From Shimazuella soli (GTDB lineage: Bacteria; Bacillota; Bacilli; Thermoactinomycetales; Thermoactinomycetaceae), in NCBI RefSeq assembly GCF_022511585.1, contig NZ_JAKWBN010000002.1, forward strand, positions 496,001 to 560,000: a stretch of 64,000 nt of DNA. The letters run 5' to 3'. This document shows positions 7,628 to 16,077 of this stretch, piece by piece; position 1 is the first letter of the stretch, and every line of letters starts with the position of its first letter. The translations under genes were made by a program, and so were the position numbers. A model generated the notes under the pieces. The model saw only the letters and a program-made list of their open reading frames with translations, had not been told where the DNA came from and did not search any database.

Positions 7628-8410
7628 ATGGCTGTATTGTTTCGCATCACTATTCTGTTTGGATTCGCCTTGGTTTTATCTTATTTGATCATATCTCATG
7701 ATCTTGATTATTTTATAAATCCTCGTCTGCAATACCTCAGTGTTATCAGTGTTTTGTTTTTGCTCACACTTGGTTTAGTTCAGTTGAAAAATGTTGGAAA
7801 AAGAGCAGCGCATCCAGTGGGAGTATGGGGTTATTTGATGGTCTGCTTACCCATTTGTTTTTTTCTCCTTTTTCCTAGCAAGCCAGCTGAAACGAGTTTG
7901 GCAGATAACAAGATGTATACATATGTTCCAAACCAAGTGAAAAAAACAAATCCCTCTCCAAACCAGTCCACAGACGCTCCTCAAGAACTAACCGAAGAAG
8001 AGTGGGAACTTCCATATAAAAAGAAAGCTGCTGAATTAAAGAAACTGCCGGTTATCATTTTGACAAGTGAAAATTATATCGATATATCCAATGTGTTGAT
8101 GATGTATCCGGAACAATTTATCGGGAAAAAGATTCGCACCATTGGCTTTGTTTATCGAGAAGAAGGATTTAAGGCAGATCAGTTTGTGATAGCTCGTTTA
8201 GCGATTACATGCTGTGTCGCAGATGCAGGTGTGGTTGGATTTTTGCTTGATACTCCAGAGAGTAATCTGTTTAAAAATGATCAGTGGTTTCAAATTGACG
8301 GGACATTTGGATTAAAGAAAAATGAGTCAGGGGATGTACCAGGTTTAAAGATGAAGAGTTATAAAAAAGTACCTGCTTTAAAAGATTCCTATGTATATCA
8401 GCAGTTTTAA
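7628..8410 (+). CDS. ycgQ: YcgQ-like putative permease subunit (TIGR03943/DUF1980 family)
   Basis: ATG 7628 is selected because GAAAGGAGA lies 9 bp upstream and the longer frame would run into ycgR; it gives 260 residues, the usual length. Three or four N-terminal membrane segments (to about residue 82) are followed by a charged linker and a C-terminal soluble domain with the family marks EWELPYKKKA, FIGKKIRTIGFVYRE and the Cys pair ITCCVADAGVVGFL. Function is inferred only from pairing with ycgR and the upstream Zur box; the activity is not established. Confidence 0.82.
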   Translation: MAVLFRITILFGFALVLSYLIISHDLDYFINPRLQYLSVISVLFLLTLGLVQLKNVGKRAAHPVGVWGYLMVCLPICFFLLFPSKPAETSLADNKMYTYVPNQVKKTNPSPNQSTDAPQELTEEEWELPYKKKAAELKKLPVIILTSENYIDISNVLMMYPEQFIGKKIRTIGFVYREEGFKADQFVIARLAITCCVADAGVVGFLLDTPESNLFKNDQWFQIDGTFGLKKNESGDVPGLKMKSYKKVPALKDSYVYQQF

Positions 8411-8461
8411 GATGATGAAATAAGTGATTTGCAAAATAATAGAGAACAGAAGAGGATATAA

Positions 8462-8482
8462 AAATAATAATGATTACGATTT
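8462..8482. promoter_or_regulatory. Candidate Zur operator upstream of the CDF gene
   Basis: AAATAATAAT-G-ATTACGATTT matches 18 of 20 positions of the Bacillus Zur consensus. It lies between ycgQ (ends 8410) and the CDF gene (8666). The 180 bp after it hold no convincing gene; a 30-codon frame from about 8502 to 8594 may be a remnant. Confidence 0.7.
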
Positions 8483-8665
8483 ATTAGGTGGGGTTATTTG
8501 CGTTTTGACATTTGAATTGGATGAATATACGATTGTACGGACATTTAAATCAAATTCATTCCTATTTATAGGAGTGGAACGATGCTCTCTGGGGTAAGCA
8601 TAATAAAAATAAGCTGCCCAGAGTAAAATGTCATTCGATGGAACCTACTAACGGAAGATAGAATT

Positions 8666-9451
8666 ATGCATAAGCATCTAGTCGAGTCTCGTGACCCGCG
8701 TCGTAGTCGTAAGATCACAGGAATTCTCCTCATCCTGTTGCTCGTTGGATTTCTGATCCAATTTGTGGGTAGCATCAGTTCGCACTCATCTAGCGTTATG
8801 AGCGACTCTTTTCATATGTTGGTAGACGGTTCGAGTCAACTGACATATTGGTTGGTGCTCGCGATTGCTATCTGGAGCACCCAAACGCCAAAGTGGATTA
8901 AGAAGCGTTATCCATCTGCCGCAAGCAGGTTGAAGCAGGTCAACGTTTCCAGCCTTTGGATGATCGGTGATTTTGCTAGCGCTATTTTCCTCTTTGGTGC
9001 AGCATTCACCTCGATCACTTTTTCCTTGCGGCGTTTGGTTGACCCACAAGAAGTTCATGTGGAAGTCTCCATCAGTGTTGCAGTGATCGGGCTAATGATC
9101 AACCTTCTCAGTCTGTTGGTCATCCTTGCAAGCAATACACAAGACGATCTCAAAGGTGTATTTCTCCATGTAAAGTCTGATCTTTACGATTCGATCACCG
9201 TTATCGTAGGACAGGTTCTCGTGTGGGTGTGCGGACCCAGTTTCCAATTTATCGATTCGCTTCTTGGCTTGTATTTGGGGAAGAAGATGATCGAGTGGGC
9301 ATGGGGTCTTCACAAAGCTGCACTCCAAGGAAAGACCTTCCATGTGAAGGGTATCTTTATTCAGTATCCGGCACATGTTAGTCATGGATGCTCTAGCCAT
9401 GGGCACGGATCAGGAGAAGACGAGCATAGGCATAGTTGTAATCATCACTGA
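8666..9451 (+). CDS. Cation diffusion facilitator (CDF) family transporter
   Basis: The 261-residue protein has six hydrophobic segments. The two CDF metal-site motifs are recognisable: SDSFHMLVD near residue 49 (HxxxD) and HVKSDLYDS near residue 169 (HxxxD). The usual C-terminal cytosolic domain is short, and the chain ends in a His/Cys-rich tail (HGCSSHGHGSGEDEHRHSC). The family normally exports zinc or related divalent cations against protons. The gene is clearly GC-richer than its neighbours. GGAAGAT precedes ATG 8666. Confidence 0.8.
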   Translation: MHKHLVESRDPRRSRKITGILLILLLVGFLIQFVGSISSHSSSVMSDSFHMLVDGSSQLTYWLVLAIAIWSTQTPKWIKKRYPSAASRLKQVNVSSLWMIGDFASAIFLFGAAFTSITFSLRRLVDPQEVHVEVSISVAVIGLMINLLSLLVILASNTQDDLKGVFLHVKSDLYDSITVIVGQVLVWVCGPSFQFIDSLLGLYLGKKMIEWAWGLHKAALQGKTFHVKGIFIQYPAHVSHGCSSHGHGSGEDEHRHSCNHH

Positions 9452-9536
9452 GGTATAGAAAAGAGGAGCGAAGGACTACTTAAGAGAGAGACATAACGTC
9501 CTAGTATAGCTCGACTGTTCGATAGGAGGTTCTATT

Positions 9537-9584
9537 AGTCCCAAACCGCACAGGTGTGCGGCGTTGGGACTATCATTCTTTTTT
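9537..9584 (+). terminator. Nested-hairpin terminator
   Basis: AGTCCCAA (9537-9544) pairs with TTGGGACT (9564-9571) around a second stem CCGCAC/GTGCGG. A T-run follows at 9579-9584. Confidence 0.8.
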
Positions 9585-9723
9585 AGAAGGAGATAGAGTT
9601 ATCTTTGTCGTTCAAAAGCAAGCTGTGTTCATACACTTGCCATTAACCAATGTTGTTTCTAAAGACAAAGCTAAACACCCAATAAATGAGGATTTGTAGC
9701 GTGTTTTTATCTTTGATCTTCAT

Positions 9724-10164
9724 TTAATGGGAATATTCTTCAATAAAAAACTGGGATTCTCCAAGCTGTACTTGATAAATTTGATCAAATCCTTCTGAGT
9801 AGCTGGGAGGCTCCCATATCTTACAGGTACTTTTGATTGCAACGATCGGGACTTGTTCTGCTTTATCTCTCGCTTGATTGCGAGCGAGAGATGATTCGAC
9901 ATCAGGAGGAAAGAAATAACCGATCACTCGAAAGTCGTGTTGTTTTGCTTTGGGAATATAACGCAGCCGATCTTTTACTGTTGGATTGGTATTATCTACA
10001 ATAAATGGCTGTTTTGCGTGTAGACAAGCATCTACTAAGTAATTTTCCCGATATCTCGTTTTCAGCATATCGAGATTAATACGAATATGAGTACGGAAAA
10101 AATATTCTTTCACAAACGTAGATTTTCCTGATCCTTGTAATCCCATCAAAATAATCGCTTCCAT
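9724..10164 (-). CDS. P-loop kinase, polynucleotide-kinase-like
   Basis: The 146-residue protein has a Walker A motif GLQGSGKST at residues 8-16, the segment INLDMLKTRYR, and FIVDNTNPTVKDRLRYI, which is the lid/acceptor region typical of the kinase domain of T4 Pnkp-like and PNKP-like proteins (the VDNTNPT motif). It would phosphorylate 5'-OH nucleic-acid ends or a similar substrate. It follows the Thg1-like gene by 8 bp on the same strand, so the two form an operon. TAGGTG precedes ATG 10164. It is a single-domain kinase; no phosphatase or ligase domain is present. Confidence 0.78.
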   Translation of the reverse strand: MEAIILMGLQGSGKSTFVKEYFFRTHIRINLDMLKTRYRENYLVDACLHAKQPFIVDNTNPTVKDRLRYIPKAKQHDFRVIGYFFPPDVESSLARNQARDKAEQVPIVAIKSTCKIWEPPSYSEGFDQIYQVQLGESQFFIEEYSH

Positions 10165-10172
10165 TTGAGCAC

Positions 10173-10910
10173 CTACTTATCCTTTGGATACACATATTGT
10201 TCGATATATCCTCTATCTTGCGAAAAGATCGGTATTTCCTTATCTACCACCCAGCGGTGACGAATAGCATTATCTTTTTGATAAGACTGCTTCGTTATAC
10301 ATACTCCTCGTTTTTGCCAAATCGGCAAGTCGTTCCAGTTTATTTCCTTTTCTACCATCAGTTTTTCCTGCATCTGTTTTCCGCTTAGCCCATGCAGTTG
10401 TTTGGCAGAAAAGTGACTTTGCGCCACCATGGAAACGCTGTTTTTTATTGCATCCTGTTGACGCCATAAAAAGTAATTGACGACTTCCTCTGGGGGCAAT
10501 ATCCAAGCGCGACAATCAAAGGTGGCAAGATTTTGGTCGGCTAAAATCTTTTTGATCTCATCATTAAATTTTGCTGTCGTCAGAGATGCGGCAACAGAAG
10601 TGATTTTTTGTAGGTTGTTATCAAACCATGCTTCTGTCGTAAGTTTGTCATTATTTGTCAGGAGAAGGGAGATTTCATCACTTTGATGATAAACAAGCTT
10701 ACAGCCCATTATTTCACTTGCTAAAAATTTCCCTGTTTTCCAAAAGGTTTGGACAAGTCGTTCATCAAATGGCTTTTCTAGTTTTTTGGTATAGCTGTGA
10801 AAATGACAGCCATCGATGCGGAGTAATACAGGTAAGCGTTTAGGCAAGTAACTACGAAACGCAAATTCATACGTTTTCATACGGTTGCCAAACTCATCGG
10901 TTTTTTTCAT
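10173..10910 (-). CDS. Thg1-like 3'-5' RNA polymerase (TLP)
   Basis: The 245-residue protein shows the tRNA-His guanylyltransferase superfamily core: LLRIDGCHFHSYTK (residues about 29-42, first catalytic Asp) and YHQSDEISLLL (about 73-83, second catalytic Asp and Glu), plus the KPFDERL segment and the ITSVAASLTTAKF helix. Bacterial Thg1-like proteins add nucleotides in the 3'-5' direction to repair 5'-truncated tRNAs; that is family knowledge. AAGGGG precedes ATG 10910. The kinase gene downstream suggests RNA-end repair. Bacteria encode the tRNA-His G-1 in the gene, so repair rather than G-1 addition is the likely role. Confidence 0.85.
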   Translation of the reverse strand: MKKTDEFGNRMKTYEFAFRSYLPKRLPVLLRIDGCHFHSYTKKLEKPFDERLVQTFWKTGKFLASEIMGCKLVYHQSDEISLLLTNNDKLTTEAWFDNNLQKITSVAASLTTAKFNDEIKKILADQNLATFDCRAWILPPEEVVNYFLWRQQDAIKNSVSMVAQSHFSAKQLHGLSGKQMQEKLMVEKEINWNDLPIWQKRGVCITKQSYQKDNAIRHRWVVDKEIPIFSQDRGYIEQYVYPKDK

Positions 10911-11261
10911 AGTTATCTCATTCCCCTTTTTTTATTAACTGTAGTTTCTTACAATCCCAATGAAAATAATGAAATAAATGGCCAGCTTCAAGATTATTAA
11001 GATTTTTCATTTTTATACTATCTGAACGTTAGCAGATCAGCTTCATAGATGTAAAAATCACTTGTAAGTGTTTTTTATTAATGATTGACTGCCCAGAAAG
11101 AATATGATTTGCTTTATATAGAGCAATGACTGAATAGTCTGTTGAGTGTGTAGAAGGAGAACTTTCCTTTTCCTCAGTAGATGTAGCCACCAATCTGTGA
11201 GAGGATTGGACTTCAGTCTTGTTATTCCGCACATACACCTATTCCTGGGAGGAAAATCCTC
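10911..11261. other. Intergenic region upstream of the Cys-rich peptide gene
   Basis: AT-rich. A short hairpin CCAATC/GATTGG (11190-11209) lies in the presumed leader of the 11262 gene. No convincing promoter hexamers or further gene were found. Confidence 0.5.
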
Positions 11262-11435
11262 ATGGAAGACGAAACAGGAGAGAGCAACACCTCTCCGCAG
11301 GTGGTGCTGCAGGTCAGCAACTCCTGCAATTGTGCCTGCGGGCACAGCCCCAAGTGCTACGAATGTGCCAATGGGGCTGCATCTAGTCGAGCTCTTGGGT
11401 TCACTAGTTTCAACTTGACGCTGCATCGCGTCTAA
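11262..11435 (+). CDS. 57-aa Cys-rich peptide, GC-rich gene; possible RiPP precursor or metal-binding peptide
   Basis: ATG 11262 follows a strong site GGGAGG (11247-11252, 9-base spacing), and a structured terminator begins four bases after the stop. The 57 residues divide into an acidic, Ser/Thr-rich N-terminus (residues 1-13), VVLQVSNS, a Cys cluster CNCACGHSPKCYEC (residues 22-35), and a Gly/Ala/Ser-rich then hydrophobic C-terminus. A CxCxC plus CxxC cluster with a His could bind metal. An acidic leader with an N-terminal Cys block and a Ser/Ala/Phe-rich tail also fits a thioether peptide precursor, but no modification enzyme is adjacent. The gene is far GC-richer than its surroundings. 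Confidence 0.6.
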   Translation: MEDETGESNTSPQVVLQVSNSCNCACGHSPKCYECANGAASSRALGFTSFNLTLHRV

Positions 11436-11438
11436 AAA

Positions 11439-11490
11439 TCAGTCACCCTTGTTGTCCTTACGGACAAGAGGGTGGCTGATCCAGCTTTTT
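11439..11490 (+). terminator. Terminator of the Cys-rich peptide gene
   Basis: The inner perfect stem TTGTCC/GGACAA (11452-11457, 11462-11467) is extended by TCAGTCACCC against GGGTGGCTGA. TTTTT lies at 11486-11490. Confidence 0.8.
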
Positions 11491-11770
11491 CGCATTGAAA
11501 ATCAATTGTAAAAATACAGAAATCTACACTATCTTTGTATATTTTGACAATGAATTATTTTTATTGCTATGAAGAAAAGGTCGATTTGCTTGAAAAAAAT
11601 AACTGTTCCGAGGGTATTTTGATATTATACCATCCAGCAAGCTGTTGAACGGATAAAGAAAAAACCGAGTTATAAATAATTTATATTTTTTCTGTGTATG
11701 TCTTGGGGTATAGTATAATAATTTTCGCAGCAAACCCTTAAAGATTTATGATAAAAGTTGAGGTGTTGAA
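11491..11770. other. AT-rich intergenic region
   Basis: A TATAAT at 11714-11719 is a possible -10 element for the methyltransferase gene; no good -35 was seen. Nothing else recognised. Confidence 0.35.
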
Positions 11771-12634
11771 GTGTCTTTAGATTCCACAGAAAAGAATAAA
11801 TTATATGAAGAGAGTCTAGGGGAAAAGAGGAGAGTCTCTCTAATTCCCACTGTAGCAGCACAGCTTCGCAATGCAGGATGTGTATTTGCAGAGGAAGAAG
11901 CTAAGTTGCTACTAGAAGCTGCACAGGATGAATCTGGGCTTATCAAAATGGTACAACAAAGAGCTTCTGGATTGCCAATTGAGCATGTTATTGGGTGGAG
12001 TGAGTTTTGTGGTCATCGAATAGCAGTTGATAAAGGTGTCTTTGTACCACGGAAAAGAACCGAATTTCTAGTAGAACAAGCGGTGAAACTAGCAAAGAAC
12101 GGAGATATCATACTAGATTTATGTTGTGGTTCGGGTGCTTTGGGTATTGTGGTAGCTGCATCTTTAGACGAATATCAGTTGTACGCTTCAGATTTGGACC
12201 CAAAAGCGGTGCAATGTGCCAGGAAAAATGTCACACCTGTAGGAGGTAAGGTATATGAAGGAGATCTATTTTCACCACTACCAGATTATCTACAAGGCAG
12301 GGTGAACATTTTGCTCGCCAATACACCATATGTACCTACCGATGCGATTGAGTTCCTTCCTGCTGAGGCCCGTGAGTATGAAGCATGGATGGCACTTGAT
12401 GGAGGGGAAGATGGGTTAGAAATCCAGCGGCGAGTAGCCTCAGTTGCACCACTATGGCTCGCTCCAAATGGACTTCTATTCGTTGAATCAAGTGAGCAGC
12501 AAGCCCTGCAAACTGCTGAAATTTTTATACAGAATGAGTTACATCCGCAAATCGTGAGATGTAATGATTTAGATGCTACTGTTGTAATCGGGATGAAAAA
12601 AGAGAATGAGATACGAGTAAAAAAGCCTACCTAG
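11771..12634 (+). CDS. PrmC/HemK-related protein methyltransferase (TIGR03704-like)
   Basis: The 287-residue protein has an N-terminal helical domain (about 15-90) and a Rossmann-fold SAM-binding domain with ILDLCCGSGALGI (about residues 117-129) and the acidic strand-2 end ASDLDPKAV. The catalytic motif is NTPYVPT (about residues 190-196), where PrmC proper has NPPY; this substitution is typical of the PrmC-related paralogue family rather than the release-factor enzyme. Probable activity is N5-glutamine methylation of a protein, with the target unknown. GTG start with AGGTG five bases upstream. Confidence 0.8.
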   Translation: MSLDSTEKNKLYEESLGEKRRVSLIPTVAAQLRNAGCVFAEEEAKLLLEAAQDESGLIKMVQQRASGLPIEHVIGWSEFCGHRIAVDKGVFVPRKRTEFLVEQAVKLAKNGDIILDLCCGSGALGIVVAASLDEYQLYASDLDPKAVQCARKNVTPVGGKVYEGDLFSPLPDYLQGRVNILLANTPYVPTDAIEFLPAEAREYEAWMALDGGEDGLEIQRRVASVAPLWLAPNGLLFVESSEQQALQTAEIFIQNELHPQIVRCNDLDATVVIGMKKENEIRVKKPT

Positions 12635-12654
12635 TCATGAAACAACTAGGTAGG
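12626..12654. terminator. Bidirectional terminator between convergent genes
   Basis: A perfect 10-bp stem CCTACCTAGT (12626-12635) / ACTAGGTAGG (12645-12654), with A-rich sequence on one side and TTTCCTTTT on the other. It overlaps the 3' ends of both flanking genes. Confidence 0.8.
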
Positions 12655-13455
12655 TTTCCTTTTGCGAAGCAGGCTACGGATCAAGTAAATGATAATAACA
12701 AGGCACGCTAGGATTAGCAGTATCCATTCTAATGTGAGTGTCCAAAAATCAGGGACATATTGTGTCAAGTTATTAGTTGCTGAAAGCAATAAGATGATAG
12801 GTGTTGGAACATCGATCCCCAATACGATGGGGTTATTTTGTCCAAGTTTCAAGTTCCATGTTAACGTTTTTCCATCTTTACTCACAGTATTGGCATTTTG
12901 TTTCGTTGGAGCGATTGGTAAAGTCAGGAGAAAACGGAACTTGATCCGATCCAACAAGCCACTCAAATAAGGAGCAAAAGGCCCTAGTAAATTTACAATG
13001 TTTTTTTGCATATTAACTTGTGTTTGATAGAGCAGGGTTGTTTTCCAAAATCCACTTTTTATGCTTAATTCTTTTATCGGTTGAAATGATTGAGGATTAG
13101 TGTTTGTAGAAAGGACCGTTTTTGATTGGCCGCCGCTTGGTATTAGCTCTGTGGGGATAGCAGCATTTATTTCTTTGTTTAATGGTTCTTTTGCAATATT
13201 TTTAACTGGTTTCGTAGCTAAAAAGCCAACTTGATTTTTTTCACGTATAAACTTAGCTTCATATCCTTTTCTTGAATAGAGTGTTGTAATATGTCGTATA
13301 TACTTTTGTGCTTTAGCATTTGTCAACACTTTCCACTGATAGATTCCAGAACCATCTTTGTTTATCGTTACATGTAAATTTCCTTGGATACATCCTGTGA
13401 GAAAAAGAAAAGGAATAACAAACGAGATAAACCGTTTCCACTTCTTATTTTTCAT
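12646..13455 (-). CDS. Membrane-anchored lipoprotein (DUF3153-like)
   Basis: The 269-residue protein has a lipoprotein signal ending FLFLTGC (lipidated Cys about residue 22), a beta-rich extracellular domain opening with LHVTINKDGSGIYQWKVLT, and a C-terminal membrane span (WILLILACLVIIIYLI, about 242-258) followed by basic residues. This layout fits DUF3153-type lipoproteins. Function unknown. AAGGAG precedes ATG 13455. Confidence 0.7.
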   Translation of the reverse strand: MKNKKWKRFISFVIPFLFLTGCIQGNLHVTINKDGSGIYQWKVLTNAKAQKYIRHITTLYSRKGYEAKFIREKNQVGFLATKPVKNIAKEPLNKEINAAIPTELIPSGGQSKTVLSTNTNPQSFQPIKELSIKSGFWKTTLLYQTQVNMQKNIVNLLGPFAPYLSGLLDRIKFRFLLTLPIAPTKQNANTVSKDGKTLTWNLKLGQNNPIVLGIDVPTPIILLLSATNNLTQYVPDFWTLTLEWILLILACLVIIIYLIRSLLRKRKPT

Positions 13456-13666
13456 TGGGGGACTCCTTAAAAAAAGGATATATCATTAGTATAGGAAAAA
13501 AATGGATATTTAGTCATGCTCAGAAGAGATATTCGTATTTTCGGGGCAGAGCTCGATCCTCATATATAAAAAATATTTTCTGATAATAAGAGATCCATAT
13601 TTACTATTATTGTGAAAAATAATAAAATTAGGTTGTAAGGGGAATTACATTTTCAGGAGGGGTATA

Positions 13667-14305
13667 GTGAAATTTTTGGAGCTTCCAGCTTGCTCTTATG
13701 AGAAATATATCGTTAAACTCAATGTAAATCGGGTAAAGAGGGATCAACCTTCTACTATGGATCGTTTTGTCTTTGTGTTTAGTCGGTGTATCGAAGAGAG
13801 TTCCACTTATGGAGATGTGGACATTGAGTTAGTACCGGAAAAAGAAGTTCCAATTTTTCATGATGCACTGAAAAATGCCCAAAAGAGAGAAATCAAAGAT
13901 CAAGACTTTGAAGATAATGGTTTATCCTTGCAAATCGGGAATGATATCAAAATTATAAAAAACATAAGTGATTTCGCCACGAATTATATTGCTGTGGTAC
14001 ACAATCCAAACAATGGACAAGACAAATACCATTGGCTGCTGACAAGAAATCGTGGTCATATAGGAAAATTAGAAAACCGTCCATTTACTTCCTTTTCTCC
14101 TGAGTTTCATTATCAGATGTGCAAGTTTCAGGACGAACAAGAAAAATCAGAAATAGAAAATAGTGTGAAAAATATTAAGGATTTAGAAGGACTGGCAGGT
14201 ACATTTGAAGAGATCGTTTCCCAATTAGAAGCGAGAAAGTCGAGAGTGGAAAATCGGACAACAGGAGATTGTCTTAGATCATTCTACCAGCCGAGTGACT
14301 GTTAA
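13667..14305 (+). CDS. Hypothetical protein, 212 aa
   Basis: GTG 13667 follows AGGAGGGG (13656-13662). The soluble, charged 212-residue protein has a predicted alpha/beta N-terminal domain and a coiled-coil-like C-terminal stretch (about 155-200, Glu/Lys-rich heptads). No family was recognised. Flanked by AT-rich DNA and a terminator, so probably monocistronic. Confidence 0.65.
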   Translation: MKFLELPACSYEKYIVKLNVNRVKRDQPSTMDRFVFVFSRCIEESSTYGDVDIELVPEKEVPIFHDALKNAQKREIKDQDFEDNGLSLQIGNDIKIIKNISDFATNYIAVVHNPNNGQDKYHWLLTRNRGHIGKLENRPFTSFSPEFHYQMCKFQDEQEKSEIENSVKNIKDLEGLAGTFEEIVSQLEARKSRVENRTTGDCLRSFYQPSDC

Positions 14306-14360
14306 GGAAAAGATACGGAGGATATGGGAAAAAATAATTTTTTGGAGATAATAATAAAGA

Positions 14361-14393
14361 GAATCATCCTTTTTTGACAGGATGGTTCTTTTT
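14361..14393 (+). terminator. Terminator after the 13667-14305 gene
   Basis: GAATCATCC (14361-14369) pairs with GGATGGTTC (14380-14388), with one G-U pair; TTTTT follows. Confidence 0.8.
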
Positions 14394-14440
14394 CCTTCTT
14401 GCCAAGAAGAAAAACACCTGCAAGTGCAGGTTAAGATGAT

Positions 14441-16030
14441 TTAAAAGTTCTGCTTGATCACATCACAGATTTCCAGCATTTTTTGATTTGCTTCCTTTTG
14501 GTTTTTTCCCACAGCTTCCATGTATATTTTGACCTTTGGTTCTGTGCCTGAAGGACGGATAGCGATCCAACTTTTATCAGGAAACCAAACTTTCCCCACC
14601 TCCGCTTTTGGTAAATGATCCAATCCGGTTCGATAATCAAGTTTTTCCCCTGCATCATTCCAAAGGTTGAAGAAATCATCGATAATATCTCGTTTTGTGG
14701 TGATTGGAAGAGAGATAACTTTGCTGACATGGTAGCCATACTGACGATAGATGTCATCTAATACATCTAAGAAGGTTTTTCCTTGTTTTTTATAGTAAGC
14801 AGCAACATGACATAAGTAAAATGATGTTTGAATCCCATCTTTATCCCGGACAAAATCATCTAGGAGATATCCGCAACTCTCCTCAAATCCAAGCAATAAA
14901 TCTTGATTTTTTTCAATTTGTTCTGCTATATATTTAAAGCCAGTTAACGTTTGGGCAGTTTTTCTTCCATAATGATGGGCGATTTTTTGTGCCAAACTTG
15001 TGCTGACAATGGTAGAGTAAATAGTGCCTTTTTTTTGCTTTACCGTAAGTAAATAATATAGTAATAGGGTACCAATTTGGTTTCCAGTCAGGTGTATGTA
15101 ATCGTTTTGGTATGGTATCATTATGCCGACCCGATCTGCATCTGGATCGGTTGCCAGGATCAGATCAGCATTCACATTTTTGGCAACTTTTTTTGCCAAG
15201 GTAAATGCAGCTACATCTTCAGGATTAGGAGAGGAAACAGTAGGGAAGTCAGGGTGGGCTTTTCCTTGTTCGGTTACGAGATAGGTAGAGATAAAGCTTT
15301 CTTTTTGGAGTAAGTAGGGAAGCGCTACCTGTCCAGTTCCATGTAAGGGAGTGTAAACGACGCTCAGAGATTGATCGCTAGAAGAGCATGATATGAGGGA
15401 TTGTACGGCATGGTAGTATGTTTGATCGACTTCTTTAGGTACTTCTCTTATTTTTCCAATCTGTTGTGCATGTACATAGGATAGGGTGGGAATGGTAAGA
15501 ACATCTGCTATAGCATTCATGTGTTGCTCAATTAATTTTGCACAAGCTGGTAATAATTGTGCTCCGTCTTTTCCATATACTTTGAAGCCGTTATCAGATG
15601 GTGGATTATGACTAGCTGTGATCATAATTCCTCCGATGGCTTGAAGATGACGGATAGCATAGGATAGCATAGGAGTAGGGTGTATATGAGAATAAAGATA
15701 GACCGGTACCTGATGATAAGCAAATAAACAAGCAGCCTCCTCAGCAAATAGTCTGGAGCAATGTCGATTATCATACGCTATGACGATACCTCGATGCAAA
15801 TTGGAAGGATTGGTAGCTAGTAAATATCGATAAAATGCTTCTGATACTTGGCGAATGGTAAATCGGTTTAAGCGATGCGGTCCTAATCCCATTGCACCTC
15901 TTATGCCTGCTGTTCCAAAGGAAAGTTTCTTTTCAAATTCCTGTTGTTCTTTAAAAGTATAATTTTGTAATTGAGCTCTTTCTTTTTTGGTGAGCACAGG
16001 GGCATGCAGCCAGTCAAAATAATGACTCAC
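14441..16030 (-). CDS. pgcA: Phosphoglucomutase / phosphomannomutase (PgcA-like)
   Basis: A member of the alpha-D-phosphohexomutase family that interconverts glucose-1-P and glucose-6-P, feeding UDP-glucose and wall or glycolipid synthesis. The active-site phosphoserine loop TASHNPPSDNGFK, the metal loop DPDADRVGI, the sugar loop GFEESCGY and the phosphate loop RPSGTEPKVKIY are all intact. GTG 16030 with GGAGG upstream is preferred; the longer frame to 16084 would enter the divergent deaminase gene. This gives 529 residues, slightly shorter than B. subtilis PgcA. Confidence 0.9.
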   Translation of the reverse strand: MSHYFDWLHAPVLTKKERAQLQNYTFKEQQEFEKKLSFGTAGIRGAMGLGPHRLNRFTIRQVSEAFYRYLLATNPSNLHRGIVIAYDNRHCSRLFAEEAACLFAYHQVPVYLYSHIHPTPMLSYAIRHLQAIGGIMITASHNPPSDNGFKVYGKDGAQLLPACAKLIEQHMNAIADVLTIPTLSYVHAQQIGKIREVPKEVDQTYYHAVQSLISCSSSDQSLSVVYTPLHGTGQVALPYLLQKESFISTYLVTEQGKAHPDFPTVSSPNPEDVAAFTLAKKVAKNVNADLILATDPDADRVGIMIPYQNDYIHLTGNQIGTLLLYYLLTVKQKKGTIYSTIVSTSLAQKIAHHYGRKTAQTLTGFKYIAEQIEKNQDLLLGFEESCGYLLDDFVRDKDGIQTSFYLCHVAAYYKKQGKTFLDVLDDIYRQYGYHVSKVISLPITTKRDIIDDFFNLWNDAGEKLDYRTGLDHLPKAEVGKVWFPDKSWIAIRPSGTEPKVKIYMEAVGKNQKEANQKMLEICDVIKQNF

Positions 16031-16077
16031 TTTTTTATACCTCCTCCAATTTGTATTTGATAAAGTAGGTGAGAAGC

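Noticed and set aside
9720-10520. Several antisense and plus-strand open frames within the kinase and Thg1-like genes
   Set aside because: They are shadows of two well-supported genes and lack ribosome sites.
11146-11418. 90-residue plus-strand frame overlapping the Cys-rich peptide gene
   Set aside because: It has no ribosome site and an Arg/Ser-rich random composition, while the overlapping frame at 11262 has a strong site, a fitting length and a terminator.
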